From assembly GCF_020741345.1 (NCBI RefSeq), contig NZ_DYZD01000222.1, forward strand, positions 1-54,637: 54,637 nucleotides of DNA. The letters run 5' to 3'. Below are positions 35,782 through 44,183 of this stretch, in pieces. How positions within the stretch are numbered: position 1 is the first letter of the stretch; each line of letters opens with the position of its first letter. The translations under genes were made by a program, and so were the position numbers. This DNA comes from Nocardiopsis listeri. GTDB taxonomy: Bacteria > Actinomycetota > Actinomycetes > Streptosporangiales > Streptosporangiaceae. Under the pieces are notes generated by a model. It was not told the DNA's origin, searched no databases, and saw nothing but the letters and a program-made list of their open reading frames with translations.

Positions 35782-37086
35782 CTACCGGGCGACACCGGCC
35801 AGGTCGTGACCCATCCGGTCCCGCTTGGTCAGCAGGTAGGCGAGATTGTCGTCGGTGACGAACGTGGGCATGGCCACGCGCTCGCCCACCCGCACCCCGT
35901 ACCGTTCCAGCGCCTCGGCCTTGACCGGGTTGTTGCTCAGCAACCGCACCGAGGACACCCCGAGGTCGCTGAGGATCTGTGCTCCCGCGCCGAACTCGCG
36001 CGCGTCGGCGGGCAGCCCCAGCCGCAGGTTCGCGTCGACGGTGTCCACACCCTGGTCCTGGAGGCTGTAGGCGCGCAGCTTGTGCAGCAGACCGATCCCA
36101 CGTCCCTCGTGTCCACCCAGGTAGACCACGACCCCGCGGCCCGCCTCGGCGATCTCGGCCATGGCGGCGTCCAGTTGGGCGCCGCAGTCGCAGCGCTGCG
36201 AACCGAAGGCGTCCCCGGTCAGGCACTCCGAGTGCAGGCGGGCCAGGACGTCGACGCCGTCGGTCAGGTCGCCGTGGACCAGGGCGACGTGCTCGGCGCC
36301 GTCGGTGGTGCCCTTGTAGCCGACCGCCCGCCACTCACCGTGCCGGTTGGGCATGCGGGTCTCCACCTGGCGCGTGACCAGCGCCGGGGCGGCCTGCTCG
36401 GCGGTGAGGGTCTCCCCCAGGGCGGTGCGGTGAGCGGCCAACTGCTCCACGGACACCAGCTTCAGGCCGTGCTCGTCGGCGAACCGACGCAGTCCCGGCA
36501 GGCGGGCCATGGTGCCGTCGTCGTTGACCACCTCGGCCAGGACACCGGCGGGCCGAAGCCCGGCCAGGCGGGCGAAGTCGACGGAGGCCTCGGTGTGGCC
36601 ACGACGGGCCAGGACACCGCCCGGGCGGGCGCGCAGCGGCAGGATGTGGCCTGGGCGCACGAAGTCGGTGGAGGTGCTCTCGGCGGAGGCCAGCAGACGG
36701 ATCGTACGCGCGCGGTCGGCGGCGGAGATTCCGGTGGTCACGCCCTCGCGGGCGTCGACGGTGACCGTGTAGGCGGTGCGCAGGCTCTCCTCGTTGCGCG
36801 CGGTCATCAACGGCAGGTCGAGGCGGTCCAGCTCCTCACCCTCCATGGGCACGCACACCACGCCGGAGGTGTGGCGGATCATGAAGGCCAGGAGTTCCGG
36901 GGTGGCGAGTTCGGCGGCGAAGATGATGTCGCCCTCGTTCTCCCGATCCTCGTCGTCCACGACCACGATCGCGCGTCCGGCGGCGAACTCGGTGATGGCC
37001 TCCTCGATCGGGTCGAGGGCCACGGTGCCCGCGGTGTCCTCCGAGTCGGCGTTGTCGGCGGACGGGGTGGTGTCGGTGACGGTCAT
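35782..37086 (-). CDS. ribBA: Bifunctional 3,4-dihydroxy-2-butanone 4-phosphate synthase / GTP cyclohydrolase II
   Basis: Fusion enzyme of 434 residues that makes both riboflavin precursors. The N-terminal RibB domain (to about 220) has [38 protein letters not shown] (followed by FARL) and [12 protein letters not shown]. The C-terminal RibA domain has zinc ligands in [18 protein letters not shown], the [16 protein letters not shown] loop and [12 protein letters not shown]. Both halves look complete. GGGAGCGGGA precedes the ATG. Ribulose-5-phosphate, its RibB substrate, is made by Rpe, encoded a little upstream. Confidence 0.97.
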   Translation of the reverse strand: MTVTDTTPSADNADSEDTAGTVALDPIEEAITEFAAGRAIVVVDDEDRENEGDIIFAAELATPELLAFMIRHTSGVVCVPMEGEELDRLDLPLMTARNEESLRTAYTVTVDAREGVTTGISAADRARTIRLLASAESTSTDFVRPGHILPLRARPGGVLARRGHTEASVDFARLAGLRPAGVLAEVVNDDGTMARLPGLRRFADEHGLKLVSVEQLAAHRTALGETLTAEQAAPALVTRQVETRMPNRHGEWRAVGYKGTTDGAEHVALVHGDLTDGVDVLARLHSECLTGDAFGSQRCDCGAQLDAAMAEIAEAGRGVVVYLGGHEGRGIGLLHKLRAYSLQDQGVDTVDANLRLGLPADAREFGAGAQILSDLGVSSVRLLSNNPVKAEALERYGVRVGERVAMPTFVTDDNLAYLLTKRDRMGHDLAGVAR

Positions 37087-37152
37087 TCCCGCTCCCTGAA
37101 GGTACGTCGATGGTGAGTGGTGGGTGGTGGGCGCTCTAGGGCGCGGATGCCC

Positions 37153-37791
37153 TCAGGTGCGGGCGCTCTCACGGACACGTGCGACGGCGGTGATGCGCTC
37201 CACGTACTTGGCGATGACGTCGACCTCGATGTTGACGACGGCGCCGACGGCCAGGCCGCCCAGAGTGGTGGCCTCCAGGGTGGCCGGAATGAGGCTGACC
37301 TCGAAGAACTCCTCGGTCGCTCCGGGCTCGCTGACCGCGGAGACCGTGAGGCTGGTGCCGTCCACGGTGATGGAGCCCTTCTCCACCACGTAAGAGGACA
37401 GCTCCGGGGCCAGGGCGAAGCGGAGCACGTCCCACTTGTCGCCCGGGGCTCGGGAGAGCAGGACCGCGGTACCGTCCACGTGTCCCTGGACGATGTGCCC
37501 GCCCAGGCGGCCGTCGCTGCGCGCGGCGCGCTCCAGGTTGACGGGTGACCCGGGGACGAGGGACCCCAGGCCCGACCGGTCCAGCGACTCCTTCATGACG
37601 TCGGCGGTGAAGGTGTCCTCACCGAGCTCGACGACGGTCAGGCACACGCCGTTGACCGCGATGGAGTCGCCGTGCCCGGCGTCGGAGCTCGCCAGGGGAC
37701 CGCGCACTGTGAGCAGCACGGCCTCGCCGGAGTTTCCGGCGGGTTCGACGGAGATGATCTCGCCGAGTTCTTCCACGATTCCGGTGAACAC
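37153..37791 (-). CDS. ribE: Riboflavin synthase, alpha subunit
   Basis: Dismutase that makes riboflavin from two ribityllumazines. The 212 residues form two similar lumazine-binding domains: MFTGIVEELGEI, SIAVNGVCLTVV and a second copy with GHIVQGHVDGTA and SITVDGTSLTVSAV. The GTG at 37791 has AAGGG about 10 nt upstream, just after a short hairpin (37807-37819). It is the first gene behind the FMN riboswitch. The upstream gene in this position is usually ribD, which is missing here. Confidence 0.96.
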   Translation of the reverse strand: MFTGIVEELGEIISVEPAGNSGEAVLLTVRGPLASSDAGHGDSIAVNGVCLTVVELGEDTFTADVMKESLDRSGLGSLVPGSPVNLERAARSDGRLGGHIVQGHVDGTAVLLSRAPGDKWDVLRFALAPELSSYVVEKGSITVDGTSLTVSAVSEPGATEEFFEVSLIPATLEATTLGGLAVGAVVNIEVDVIAKYVERITAVARVRESART

Positions 37792-37911
37792 GCCCTACGT
37801 CCCTTCGCCTGCGGCAGGCTCCGGGGAAAAGGGTGTGGAAACGGGTCCACGACGAGACCGGGTCCGAGTGGGTACGCCGATGGCCGGCGACGCTCGAGAC
37901 CGTCCCAACGC

Positions 37912-38034
37912 GCACTGCCTCCCATCCGGACTTTAACCGTCGGTACCGGAATTCCACCGGTTCAACCGGTCGATGGACTCGACCGGGTCGCGGACTATCA
38001 CCGCCGGTTCGGACTTTCACCGACCCCGGAGCAC
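37912..38034 (-). ncRNA. FMN riboswitch (RFN element)
   Basis: On the minus strand the sequence carries the conserved FMN aptamer parts in order: CCGGGGTCGGTGAAAGTCC, ACCGGCGGTGATAGTCCGCGA, a variable stem, GGTGGAATTCCGGTACCGACGG, and AAAGTCCGGATGGGAG. It lies about 120 nt before ribE and reads in the same direction. High FMN should shut off ribE-ribBA-ribH and the PH-domain gene. The hairpin at 37807-37819 just before the ribE ribosome binding site may belong to the expression platform. Confidence 0.95.
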
Positions 38035-38105
38035 GCGTTCGATAACTACAGCGATCCCGATCCTAACCCCTGGCCGCTCGGGACGCCTAGCCGCTGTGAG
38101 GGGTG

Positions 38106-39128
38106 TCACTCACGGTCGACGCGTTCGGCCTCTTGCGCTTTGGCGGCGAGTCCACTGGTGACGAACATCCGCGGCGCGCCGTAGGTGGCCCAGAACGCCA
38201 GGGCGGCGTAGACCACGAAGGAGAACAGGGCGCCCGACGGCCCGGTCGGGTCGCCGAAGAGGATCTCGTCCAGGACCACGATGAGCACGACCACGGAGAT
38301 GCCGAGCGCGAACCGCGACACTCGCGCGGTGATGGTGCCCTCGGCGCTGTACCGGCCCCATCGGTGGAGCAGGGTGAGACCGAGCACTCCGCCGAGCAGG
38401 CCCCCGCAGGCCGTGTACAGACCGGCCAGGGAGCGTCCGGGCGGGTCCGCGGGGGTGGCGCCGATCCACTCGGTGGCCGGCAGGACCCAGTCCCCCCGCA
38501 CCCCGAACTGCCAGATCGCCCCCAGTACGCACGGCACCAGGGTGATCAGCAGCAGATAGGAGACCCAACGCGTGGTGTCCAGCGAACGCCACCAGAGGAG
38601 CACTCGGTCCTCATAGCGCAGCATCAGCCACAGGATGAGCGCGCCGACGGACAGCCCGACCACGACGTCGCTGAAGAAGTGGGCGCCCAGGTAGATCCGG
38701 GAGAACCCCACCAGCGGGATGATCACCGCGGCCGCCCACATCAGGGCGCGCCGGCCCGCCCTGATCCCCAGGTAGCCCCAGGCGACCATGGCCGCCTGAC
38801 TGTGCCCGGACGGCATGCCGAAGCTTCCATGGTGGCTGTAGCCGGTGATCCGGGCATCGAACCAGTAGGGGCGGGGTGTGTAGGAGACCGACTTGAACAG
38901 GCCGTTGACGGCGCCCGAGGCGATGACCGCGACGAGCAGTCGGGCGCCCAGACGGGCGTCCACGCACCAAAAGACGGTGGCCATCAGTACGACGATGACG
39001 CCCTGGGAGCCCAGGTGGGTGATCAGGGCGAGTGGATACGAGAGAGGATCACCGGCTCCCTGCAACCAGCGGATGGCGGCGCTCTCCGCCTCCCAGAGGG
39101 TGTCCATTGCCAGGTGTTGGGCTTGCAC
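38106..39128 (-). CDS. PAP2 superfamily membrane phosphatase
   Basis: Integral membrane protein of 340 residues with about eight hydrophobic helices. The three PAP2 motifs are visible: K-S-V-S-Y-T-P-R-P, PSGHSQ and SRIYLGAHFFSDV, with the catalytic His residues. Family members dephosphorylate undecaprenyl pyrophosphate or phosphatidic acid. A lipid-carrier role would suit the wall genes, but the substrate is not determined. The GTG at 39128 has GGAG about 5 nt upstream. It sits between rpe and ribE, where ribD is found in many actinobacteria. Confidence 0.88.
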   Translation of the reverse strand: MQAQHLAMDTLWEAESAAIRWLQGAGDPLSYPLALITHLGSQGVIVVLMATVFWCVDARLGARLLVAVIASGAVNGLFKSVSYTPRPYWFDARITGYSHHGSFGMPSGHSQAAMVAWGYLGIRAGRRALMWAAAVIIPLVGFSRIYLGAHFFSDVVVGLSVGALILWLMLRYEDRVLLWWRSLDTTRWVSYLLLITLVPCVLGAIWQFGVRGDWVLPATEWIGATPADPPGRSLAGLYTACGGLLGGVLGLTLLHRWGRYSAEGTITARVSRFALGISVVVLIVVLDEILFGDPTGPSGALFSFVVYAALAFWATYGAPRMFVTSGLAAKAQEAERVDRE

Positions 39129-39320
39129 GCGTACTCCACGGGTCCGCGCCTGGCAACGCGCTCACGCCGCGCCGCTCCCCCGGTCACGCGCGGTGGTGCA
39201 GGGGAAGACGGAGTCGCGACCAAGCGAAAGTTCTACGACTACCGCCGGAAGCATAGGCGCCTTCGGGGCTCCATGGCCAGACCGGGTCCTCGGGGCGGGA
39301 TCCCCGGATGGGAATGAGGC

Positions 39321-39365
39321 GGGGCGCGGCCGCACCGGGGTGGTGGGTGCGGGCGGCCGCGCCCC
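39321..39365 (-). terminator. Terminator downstream of rpe
   Basis: A 13-bp perfect stem (39321-39333 with 39353-39365) starts 23 nt after the rpe stop on the minus strand, before the PAP2 gene. Confidence 0.65.
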
Positions 39366-39387
39366 TTCGGAGATGGTCTTTTCGGTT

Positions 39388-40056
39388 CTAGTCCCGACCG
39401 CTCGCCTTGCGGGCCTGGGCACGTAGGGACTCGACTGCGCTCGCGGGATCCTGTGCCCCGTAGACGGCCGATCCGGCGACGAAGACGTCGGCTCCGGCCT
39501 CGGCGGCGCGTTCGATGGTCTCGTCGGAGACCCCTCCGTCGACCTGCAGCCAAACGGAGGCCTCCCTGCTGTCCAGGATCTCACGAGCTCGGCGGATCTT
39601 GGGCAGAACCAGGTCAAGGAACTTCTGTCCGCCGAACCCGGGTTCGACGGTCATCAACAACAGCATATCCATCTCGCCGATGAGGTCGGCGTAGGGCTCC
39701 ACCGGCTCGGCGGGGTTGAGGGCCAGACCGGCGCGGGCGCCCTGCTTGCGGATCTCCCGCAGCGTGCGCACCGGTGCGCCGGCGGCCTTGGCGTGGATGG
39801 TGACGCTGCCGGCCCCGGCCTCGGCGTAGGCGGGCGCCCAGCGGTCGGGGTCCTCGATCATCAGGTGGCAGTCCAGCGGGGTGGGGGTCGCCTTGATCAG
39901 GGATTCCACGATGGGCAGACCCAGCGTCAGGTTGGGGACGAAGTGTCCGTCCATGACGTCGACGTGCAGCCAGTCCGCGGTCGACACGGCGGCGGCCTCG
40001 TCGGCCAGATGCGCGAAGTCCGCGTTCAGGATGCTGGGAGAGATCTGAATTGCCAC
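39388..40056 (-). CDS. rpe: Ribulose-phosphate 3-epimerase
   Basis: TIM-barrel enzyme that interconverts ribulose-5-phosphate and xylulose-5-phosphate. The 222 residues include [31 protein letters not shown] (metal-binding His and Asp), [21 protein letters not shown] and [11 protein letters not shown] followed by an [11 protein letters not shown] phosphate loop. The GTG at 40056 lies only about 7 nt after a TACACT -10-like hexamer (40068-40063), so the mRNA may be leaderless. It supplies the RibBA substrate. Confidence 0.96.
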   Translation of the reverse strand: MAIQISPSILNADFAHLADEAAAVSTADWLHVDVMDGHFVPNLTLGLPIVESLIKATPTPLDCHLMIEDPDRWAPAYAEAGAGSVTIHAKAAGAPVRTLREIRKQGARAGLALNPAEPVEPYADLIGEMDMLLLMTVEPGFGGQKFLDLVLPKIRRAREILDSREASVWLQVDGGVSDETIERAAEAGADVFVAGSAVYGAQDPASAVESLRAQARKASGRD

Positions 40057-40214
40057 GTCAGCAGTGTATAGGCCTTGTGCGGTGGTCGGCCCCGGCCCCG
40101 GGTCGACCCTGGTCGGTCGGGTTCACTCCGGGCGAGCGAACCCTCACCTTTACACAGTAGATCCATATATGTCCGTTTCGCCCGGCGCTGAGGACACCGG
40201 GCGAAACGACGGCG

Positions 40215-41678
40215 CTACTGCGTCTTGCGGCGCAGCAGGGCCAGGAACATGGCGTCGGTACCGTGGACGTGCGGCCAGAACTGCGCGTACCTTCCCCCCG
40301 GCCCGGCGGCCAGGTCGGGGACCTCGTCGAGGTGGTCGGGGGCGCGCAACAGCTCCAGGTCGTCCCGCTCGGCGAGCACGCCTTGGACGATGCCGTCGGT
40401 CTCGTCCAGGTGCGGGGAGCACGTCACGTACGCCACCACCCCGCCCGGGCGCACGGCCGTCACGGCGTTGGTGAGCAGCCCACGCTGGAGCGGGGCCAGC
40501 TCGGTGACGTTCTCGGGACCTCGACGCCAACGCGACTCGGGTCGGCGCCGCAGGGCGCCCAGGCCGGTGCAGGGTACGTCCACCAGCACTCGGTCGAAGA
40601 CGCCCGGTCGCCAGGCGGGTCGGGTGCCGTCTGCGGCGATCGCACGACCGGCGTCGCGCGGGGCCCGACGCACGGCGCCGGCCACCAGCCCGGCCCGGGT
40701 GGGCTGTACCTCGGAGGCGACCAGGCGGGCGTCGCGCTGCCCCGCCAGGGAGGCGAGCAGGCCCGCCTTGCCACCGGGGCCGGCGCACACGTCCAGCCAA
40801 CGGGCGTCGTCCCCGTGGACGTCGACCCGGGTCAGGGCCAACGCCACCAACTGGCTGGCCTCGTCCTGGACGGCGGCCCGGTTCTGGCGCACCTCCCGGA
40901 TGGCGCCCGGGTCGCCCTCGGGCAGGTAGGCCGCGAAGGGCGAGTAACGGCCCGGCTCCGCGCCGGACTCCTGCAGGTCGGAGACCTTGGACCGGCCCGG
41001 CTTGGCGACCAGGGTCACCTTGGGGCGTTCGTTGTGCGCCTCGAGCAGCTCCTCGGTGCGGGGCAGACCGGCGTCCTTGGCCCGCTCCCCCAGGGCCCGG
41101 GCCAGTTCCTTGACCACCCAGCGCGGGTGGCTGTGCACCACCGACAGATAGCCGCTCGGGTCACGATCGCGTTCGGGGGCCACGATCGGGAGCCAGGCGT
41201 CCAGGTCGCGGGCGCTCACCTTGCGCAGGATCGCGTTGACGAAACGGGAGCGGTGATGGCCGACCACCTTGCGGGCCAGCGCCACCGACTCCCCCACCGC
41301 CGCGTGCGGCGGGATGTTGGTGGACAACAGCTGGTGGGAACCCATCCGCAGCAGCGGCAACACCTCGGTGTCCACCGAGGCCAGGGTGCGGTCCACGCAG
41401 GTCTGCAGGATCGCGTCGTAGGTGCCCTGGTGGCGCAGGGTCCCGTAGGTGAGTTCGGTGGCCAGCGCGGCGTCGCGGCCGTGGACGCCACGCTCGTTCA
41501 GCAGGGCCGGCAACAACAGGTTCGCGTAGGCGTCGCGCTGTTCGACCGCGCGCAGCACGTCGTAGGCCACCCTGCGGGCGGGGTCACGCGGCTGGGGCGG
41601 CCCGGACCGCTGACCGCCCTGGCGGGGTGCGCCGCCCCGGCTCGGACGACGGTTCTGGGAACGGGACTGCTCGCTCAA
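40215..41678 (-). CDS. rsmB: 16S rRNA (cytosine(967)-C(5))-methyltransferase RsmB
   Basis: SAM-dependent m5C methyltransferase of 487 residues. A basic, Gln/Arg/Gly-rich tail of about 30 residues precedes a NusB-like RNA-binding domain (ARRVAYDVLRAVEQRDAYAN onward). The catalytic domain has DVCAGPGGKAGLLASLAG, the motif IV cysteine in VDVPCTGLGALRRRPESRW and the nucleophilic cysteine in VTCSPHLDETDG. The start is a TTG at 41678 with only a moderate upstream site; a start further in is possible. It follows fmt after 76 nt on the same strand, the common actinobacterial order fmt-rsmB-rpe. Confidence 0.94.
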   Translation of the reverse strand: MSEQSRSQNRRPSRGGAPRQGGQRSGPPQPRDPARRVAYDVLRAVEQRDAYANLLLPALLNERGVHGRDAALATELTYGTLRHQGTYDAILQTCVDRTLASVDTEVLPLLRMGSHQLLSTNIPPHAAVGESVALARKVVGHHRSRFVNAILRKVSARDLDAWLPIVAPERDRDPSGYLSVVHSHPRWVVKELARALGERAKDAGLPRTEELLEAHNERPKVTLVAKPGRSKVSDLQESGAEPGRYSPFAAYLPEGDPGAIREVRQNRAAVQDEASQLVALALTRVDVHGDDARWLDVCAGPGGKAGLLASLAGQRDARLVASEVQPTRAGLVAGAVRRAPRDAGRAIAADGTRPAWRPGVFDRVLVDVPCTGLGALRRRPESRWRRGPENVTELAPLQRGLLTNAVTAVRPGGVVAYVTCSPHLDETDGIVQGVLAERDDLELLRAPDHLDEVPDLAAGPGGRYAQFWPHVHGTDAMFLALLRRKTQ

Positions 41679-41754
41679 CGTGTGCTCTGCCTCAACAAGC
41701 CGGGGACGTGTGGCGGCGAGCGCCCACGCCCGCCGGCATCGAGACTACGACAGG

Positions 41755-42690
41755 TCAGCGGCCCATCCGGTCGTCTTCGGTGGGACGCACGCCACGAGCC
41801 CAGTCCACCGCGGCCATGGCCTTCTTGCCCTGGGGCTGGACCTCGCCGAGTTCGACCGGGTGGGTGCTGGTACCCGCCAGGACCCGCTTCTTGTCCACGT
41901 ACAGGTGGCCGGGGTCCAGGTCGGGGCGGTCGGCGTCGGTGACGGGCCGGACCGGTCCCACCTTCAGACGGGTGCCGCGGAAGGTGGTCCAGGCGCCGGG
42001 GGCCGGGGTGCAGGCGCGGGCGACCCGGTCCAGACGCAGGGCGGTCCAGGTGAAGTCGAGTTCGGCGTCCAGGGGGGTGAGCTTGCCGGCGTAGGAGACG
42101 TCGGCCTCGGGCTGCTCGACGGGGACGAGTTCCCCGGAGGCGATGCCGTCGACGGTGCGCGCCAGCAGACCGGCACCGGACTCGGCCAGGCGGTCGAGGA
42201 GATCGCCACTGGTGTCGGTGGGGCGCACGGTCTCGGCGACGGTGCCGAAGACCGGCCCGGCGTCGAGTTCCTTGACGATGCGGAACGTGGAGGCTCCGGT
42301 GACGTCGTCACCGTGCAGGACGGCGTGCTGGACGGGGGCCGCGCCGCGCCAGGCGGGTAGCAGGGAGAAGTGCAGGTTCACCCAGCCGTGCACGGGGATG
42401 TCCAGGGCGGACTGGGGCAGCAGGGCACCGTAGGCGACCACCGGGCAGCAGTCGGGGGCGATCTCGCCCAGGCGGGCCAGGAAGTCGGGGTCACCGGCCT
42501 TGGCGGGCTTGAGGACCTCGATGCCTTCGCTCTCGGCGAGCTCGGCGACGGGGCCGGCCGACACCTTGCGGCCACGCCCGGAGCGGGCGTCGGGCCGGGT
42601 GACGACGGCGGCGACCTCGTGTTCGGAGTCGATCAGGGCCCGCAGAGAGGGCACCGCCACCTCGGGTGTACCGGCAAAGACCAGCTTCAT
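41755..42690 (-). CDS. fmt: Methionyl-tRNA formyltransferase
   Basis: Formylates initiator Met-tRNA. From the ATG at 42690 it has 311 residues: [37 protein letters not shown], and [20 protein letters not shown] with the catalytic Asn and His. The C-terminal OB-like domain follows. There is no ribosome binding site before this ATG, because a transposable element begins at the very next base (42691). The former site (GAGGAGGA) is visible at 44064-44071, beyond the other end of the element. The frame stays open into the element to 42771, so an extended N-terminus, for example from an ATG at 42759, is possible. Confidence 0.95.
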   Translation of the reverse strand: MKLVFAGTPEVAVPSLRALIDSEHEVAAVVTRPDARSGRGRKVSAGPVAELAESEGIEVLKPAKAGDPDFLARLGEIAPDCCPVVAYGALLPQSALDIPVHGWVNLHFSLLPAWRGAAPVQHAVLHGDDVTGASTFRIVKELDAGPVFGTVAETVRPTDTSGDLLDRLAESGAGLLARTVDGIASGELVPVEQPEADVSYAGKLTPLDAELDFTWTALRLDRVARACTPAPGAWTTFRGTRLKVGPVRPVTDADRPDLDPGHLYVDKKRVLAGTSTHPVELGEVQPQGKKAMAAVDWARGVRPTEDDRMGR

Positions 42691-42710
42691 CAGGTTGTTG
42701 GGCGTGAAGA

Positions 42711-42730
42711 CCCCGTCCTTCAGGGCGGGG
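42711..42730 (+). repeat. Left-end hairpin of the IS605-type element
   Basis: An 8-bp stem (with one G-T pair) and a TTCA loop, 20 nt inside the left boundary. This is the kind of hairpin recognised by Y1 transposases (TnpA) acting in trans. Confidence 0.65.
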
Positions 42731-42789
42731 AGGGAACGCCCTCTCCTTTCCGTACACATATTTACAAGCAAGCCGATGGAATGTTAGCC

Positions 42790-44014
42790 ATGGTGAGGAA
42801 GACCGTGAAGCGGGCGTTCAAATACCGCTTCTACCCCACAGACGCGCAGACGGCCGAGCTGTCGCGCACGTTGCGGGTGTGTTCGCCTCGTCTATAACAA
42901 GGCTCTCACCACCCGCACCGAGGCGTGGTATCAGCGCCAGGAACGGGTCGACTACAACGCGACCTCGAAGATGCTCACAGGGTGGAAGAAGACCGACGAT
43001 CTCGACTTCCTGTCCGAGGTTCCCTCTGTTCCTCTTCAGCAGACGTTGCGGCATCTCCAAGGCGCGTTCTCGAACTTCTTCGCGGGCCGCGCCAAGTATC
43101 CGCGTTTCAAGTCGCGCAAGACGTCCCGAGCCACCGCGGAGTACACCCACAGCGCATTCCGTTACCGCAACGGCTACCTGACGCTGGCGAAGATGGCCGA
43201 TCCGTTGGACATCGTGTGGTCGCGTCCCCTGCCAGAGGGGTCGACGCCGTCTACGGTGACCGTGATGCGTGACGCGGCGGGTCGCTGGTTCGTATCGCTT
43301 TCGTGTGAGGACGTGGTCGGCTCCGACCCGGCACCGAATGACGCGGTCGGTGTGGATGCGGGCATCACCTCCCTTCTCACCCTCTCCACGGGTGAGAAGG
43401 TTGCCAACCCCAGACATGAGCGGCGCGATCGCAGCAGGCTCGCAAAGGCTCAGCGGGAGCCGTCCCGCAAGACCAAGGGCGGCAACAACCGGGAGAAGGC
43501 CCGGCGGAAGGTGGCTCGGGTGCACGCCCGCATCACCGACCGGCGTCGCGACTTCCTCCATAAGCTCACCACTCGTCTCGTCCGCGAAAACCAAGTGGTC
43601 GTGATCGAGGACCTGACCGTGCGCAACATGGTCAAGAACCGCAAGCTCGCCCGCGCCATCTCGGACGCGGCGTGGACTCAGATGCGGGCCATGCTGGAAT
43701 ACAAGGCTGAATGGTACGGGCGTGAGCCGGTCACAGTGGACCGGTTCTTCCCCTCCTCCAAGCTGTGCTCGGCGTGCGGAAGCGTCCAGGAGAAAATGCC
43801 GTTGAGCATCCGCACCTGGACATGCGCGTGCGGTATCACCCATGACCGCGACGTGAACGCGGCGATCAACCTCAAGGCGGCCGGGCTGGCCGTTTCTGCC
43901 TGTGGAGCCGGTGTAAGACCTCAACGGGAGTCCTCCCGAACGGGGCTGTCGGTGGTGAAGCAGGAAGGCCACGGGGTGACCCGTGACGGGGCGCGAGCCC
44001 CGAACCACCGTTAG
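42790..44014 (+). pseudogene. tnpB: tnpB, RNA-guided nuclease of IS605 type, frameshifted
   Basis: The first part (from the ATG at 42790; KTVKRAFKYRFYPTDAQTAE) stops at 42897. The protein continues one frame over as CVRLVYNKALTTRTEAWYQR and onward to 44014. The shift is around 42875-42878, where one extra or two missing bases would explain it. The downstream part is intact: RuvC Asp in VGVDAGIT (codon 43355), Glu in VIEDLTV (43607), Asp in HDRDVNAAIN (43844-43852), and zinc-finger pairs CSACG and CACG. As read it is broken unless ribosomes shift frame. TnpB cuts DNA using a guide RNA from the element's right end. Confidence 0.88.
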
Positions 44015-44078
44015 GTGGTTCCGGAATCCCCCTCCTGCCAGGAGGGGGAGGAAGTCAAGTTCGACCATTCCTCCTCGA
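43880..44078 (+). ncRNA. Candidate omega (reRNA) guide RNA of the tnpB element
   Basis: In known TnpB systems the guide scaffold is made from the 3' end of tnpB plus the right end, and the guide is the flanking 16-20 nt. Here three stable hairpins cover 43987-44048. The tnpB stop lies in the loop of the second. The flank at 44059-44078 would be the guide and corresponds to the empty fmt leader next to TTCAT. The 5' limit is a guess. Confidence 0.45.
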
Positions 44079-44183
44079 CTGCGACCACACGTCACTGTTC
44101 TACCGCACTCCCCACCGAGAACGCGCCTGTGTCGGGCTTCTCGCGCCCCTGGCCCGTCGTGGTCATCTGATAGACCAAAGGAG

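Larger units (their letters stand above)
42691..44058 (+). mobile_element. IS200/IS605 (IS1341-type) element with tnpB only
   Basis: The left end has a subterminal hairpin (42711-42718 with 42723-42730). The right end has three hairpins (43987-44002, 44002-44021, 44028-44048) and finishes in TCAA (44055-44058), the right cleavage tetranucleotide known for IS608. There is no terminal inverted repeat and no tnpA. The left flank is TTCAT. Joining the flanks rebuilds the fmt leader, with GAGGAGGA about 10 nt before the fmt ATG, which fixes both boundaries and shows a clean insertion without target duplication. Confidence 0.82.

Noticed and set aside
43983-44183. Upstream extension of the priA frame into the transposon right end
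   Set aside because: It crosses the element boundary and is not PriA-like; the ATG at 44184 fits the conserved N-terminus.
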